A DNA stretch of 5,146 bases from an uncultured Ruminococcus sp. (GTDB lineage: Bacteria > Bacillota > Clostridia > Oscillospirales > Ruminococcaceae), in contig CADBQZ010000046.1 in assembly GCA_902796865.1 (NCBI GenBank), positions 1 through 5,146 on the forward strand, given 5' to 3'. This document shows, piece by piece, positions 4,645 through 5,146 of the stretch. How positions within the stretch are numbered: the first letter of the stretch is position 1; each line of letters starts with the position of its first letter. The notes under the pieces are model-generated. The model was given only the letters and a program-made list of their open reading frames with translations, had not been told where the DNA came from and ran no database searches. The translations under genes and the position numbers were made by a program.

Positions 4645-5091
4645 CTATAGTTCCGCACAAAGTATCACCGCATTATCAGGCGGTGCGGCATAATAGCCAT
4701 TACGTCTTCCGCATTCACCGAATCCAAGCATCTGATAAAAGCTCTGTGCAGATATATTCTTTTCTCTTACTTCCAGAAAAAGTTTTTCAACACCCTGTTC
4801 ACGCATTTTTTCAAAAAGCGCCTGCATGAGCAGTCTGCCTATGCCGCATCGTCTGAACTCATCATCAACTGCGATATTCAGAAGCTCTCCCTCATCAAGA
4901 AGCCATGAACCGTTTACGAAACCAACTATCCTGTCATCAATAACAGCTTTCAGAAATATCCTGCGTTCCCCCGAATGCCATTCTCTGAAACCACTTTCGC
5001 TCCAGCCGCCGGGGATATATTTCTTTTCAAGCTCCGCAATATCAAATATATCATCATAGAGTGCTTCTTTTATATCAGCCTTTTGCTTCAT
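4645..5091 (-). CDS. rimI: Ribosomal protein S18-alanine N-acetyltransferase RimI
   Basis: RimI is a GNAT-family acetyltransferase that acetylates the N-terminal alanine of ribosomal protein S18 using acetyl-CoA. From ATG 5091 it has 148 residues, the usual size. Visible family features are the beta strands FLKAVIDDRIVGFVNG (46-61), LLNIAVDDEFR (70-80), the acetyl-CoA loop RRCGIG (80-85), LFLEVREKN (104-112) with E107 at the catalytic glutamate position, and SFYQMLGF (117-124) with Y119 as the likely general acid. The tail RNGYYAAPPDNAVILCAEL is also typical. AGGGGTGA (5107-5100) lies 8 bases before the ATG at 5091. An in-frame GTG at 5103 is part of that site, so it is less likely. Placement just upstream of tsaD is the common tsaB-rimI-tsaD order of Firmicutes and supports RimI over a generic GNAT. 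Confidence 0.9.
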   Translation of the reverse strand: MKQKADIKEALYDDIFDIAELEKKYIPGGWSESGFREWHSGERRIFLKAVIDDRIVGFVNGSWLLDEGELLNIAVDDEFRRCGIGRLLMQALFEKMREQGVEKLFLEVREKNISAQSFYQMLGFGECGRRNGYYAAPPDNAVILCAEL

Positions 5092-5146
5092 ACCAGCTTT
5101 CACCCCTGTTCACATCAGCCGTAAGCGGCACGCTCAGCTCCACAGC
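5075..5146 (-). CDS. 3' end of upstream gene, possibly tsaB
   Basis: Only the tail of this gene is in the window. Reading inward from the right edge, one frame stays open for 23 codons (AVELSVPLTADVNRGESWYEAKG) to a TGA at 5077-5075. It shows a G/A-rich first codon position and overlaps the rimI start by 17 bp. Another frame ends earlier, at TGA 5117-5115, as CGAERAAYG. It contains an AER triplet reminiscent of the conserved TsaB C-terminus (QAER). The two cannot be separated without upstream sequence. TsaB, the partner of TsaD, is the expected neighbour from the usual gene order, but the visible residues do not prove it. Confidence 0.45.
   Translation of the reverse strand, partial: AVELSVPLTADVNRGESWYEAKG

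Overview
The window looks like a chromosomal piece of a gut or rumen Firmicute of the Clostridia, most likely Ruminococcus or a close relative in the Oscillospiraceae. The main pointer is a secreted protein that carries BspA-type leucine-rich repeats and ends in a type I dockerin, the plug module of cellulosomes. AT-rich intergenic DNA, GGAGG-type ribosome binding sites and a rimI-tsaD gene order fit the same group. The assignment is inferred from gene content, not from a marker gene.

Layout, left to right. Positions 1-363 carry no convincing gene. They hold GC-rich palindromes resembling dispersed intergenic repeats, an intrinsic terminator for leftward transcription, and an AT-rich stretch with an 18-bp direct repeat and a 12-bp inverted repeat. 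Next is a divergent pair: a leftward gene for an 82-residue one-helix membrane protein of unknown function (364-612) with a perfect consensus promoter, and a rightward gene for a small XRE-family repressor-like regulator (755-1102). A bidirectional terminator at about 1105-1135 separates this regulator from the convergent dockerin gene. The dockerin protein (1153-2148) and a GtrA-family membrane protein (2141-2632) are leftward, overlap by 8 bp and should be translationally coupled, with the GtrA gene first.

Positions 2633-2983 contain no protein gene. They hold a probable leftward promoter for the GtrA gene. On the opposite strand they hold a complete-looking unit: a near-consensus promoter, a potentially structured RNA with a UUCCCCCUUU stretch, and a strong terminator. 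This candidate small RNA of about 120 or 210 nt is the most interesting possibly undescribed element here.

Positions 2984-5146 are a tight leftward operon. In transcription order it has the tail of an unidentified upstream gene (tsaB is expected here but not proven), rimI (ribosomal protein S18 alanine N-acetyltransferase), tsaD (tRNA t6A37 transferase subunit) and queH (epoxyqueuosine reductase). tsaD and queH are one base apart. The operon therefore groups translation-related modification: t6A at tRNA position 37, queuosine at position 34, and S18 acetylation. Its promoter lies outside the window.
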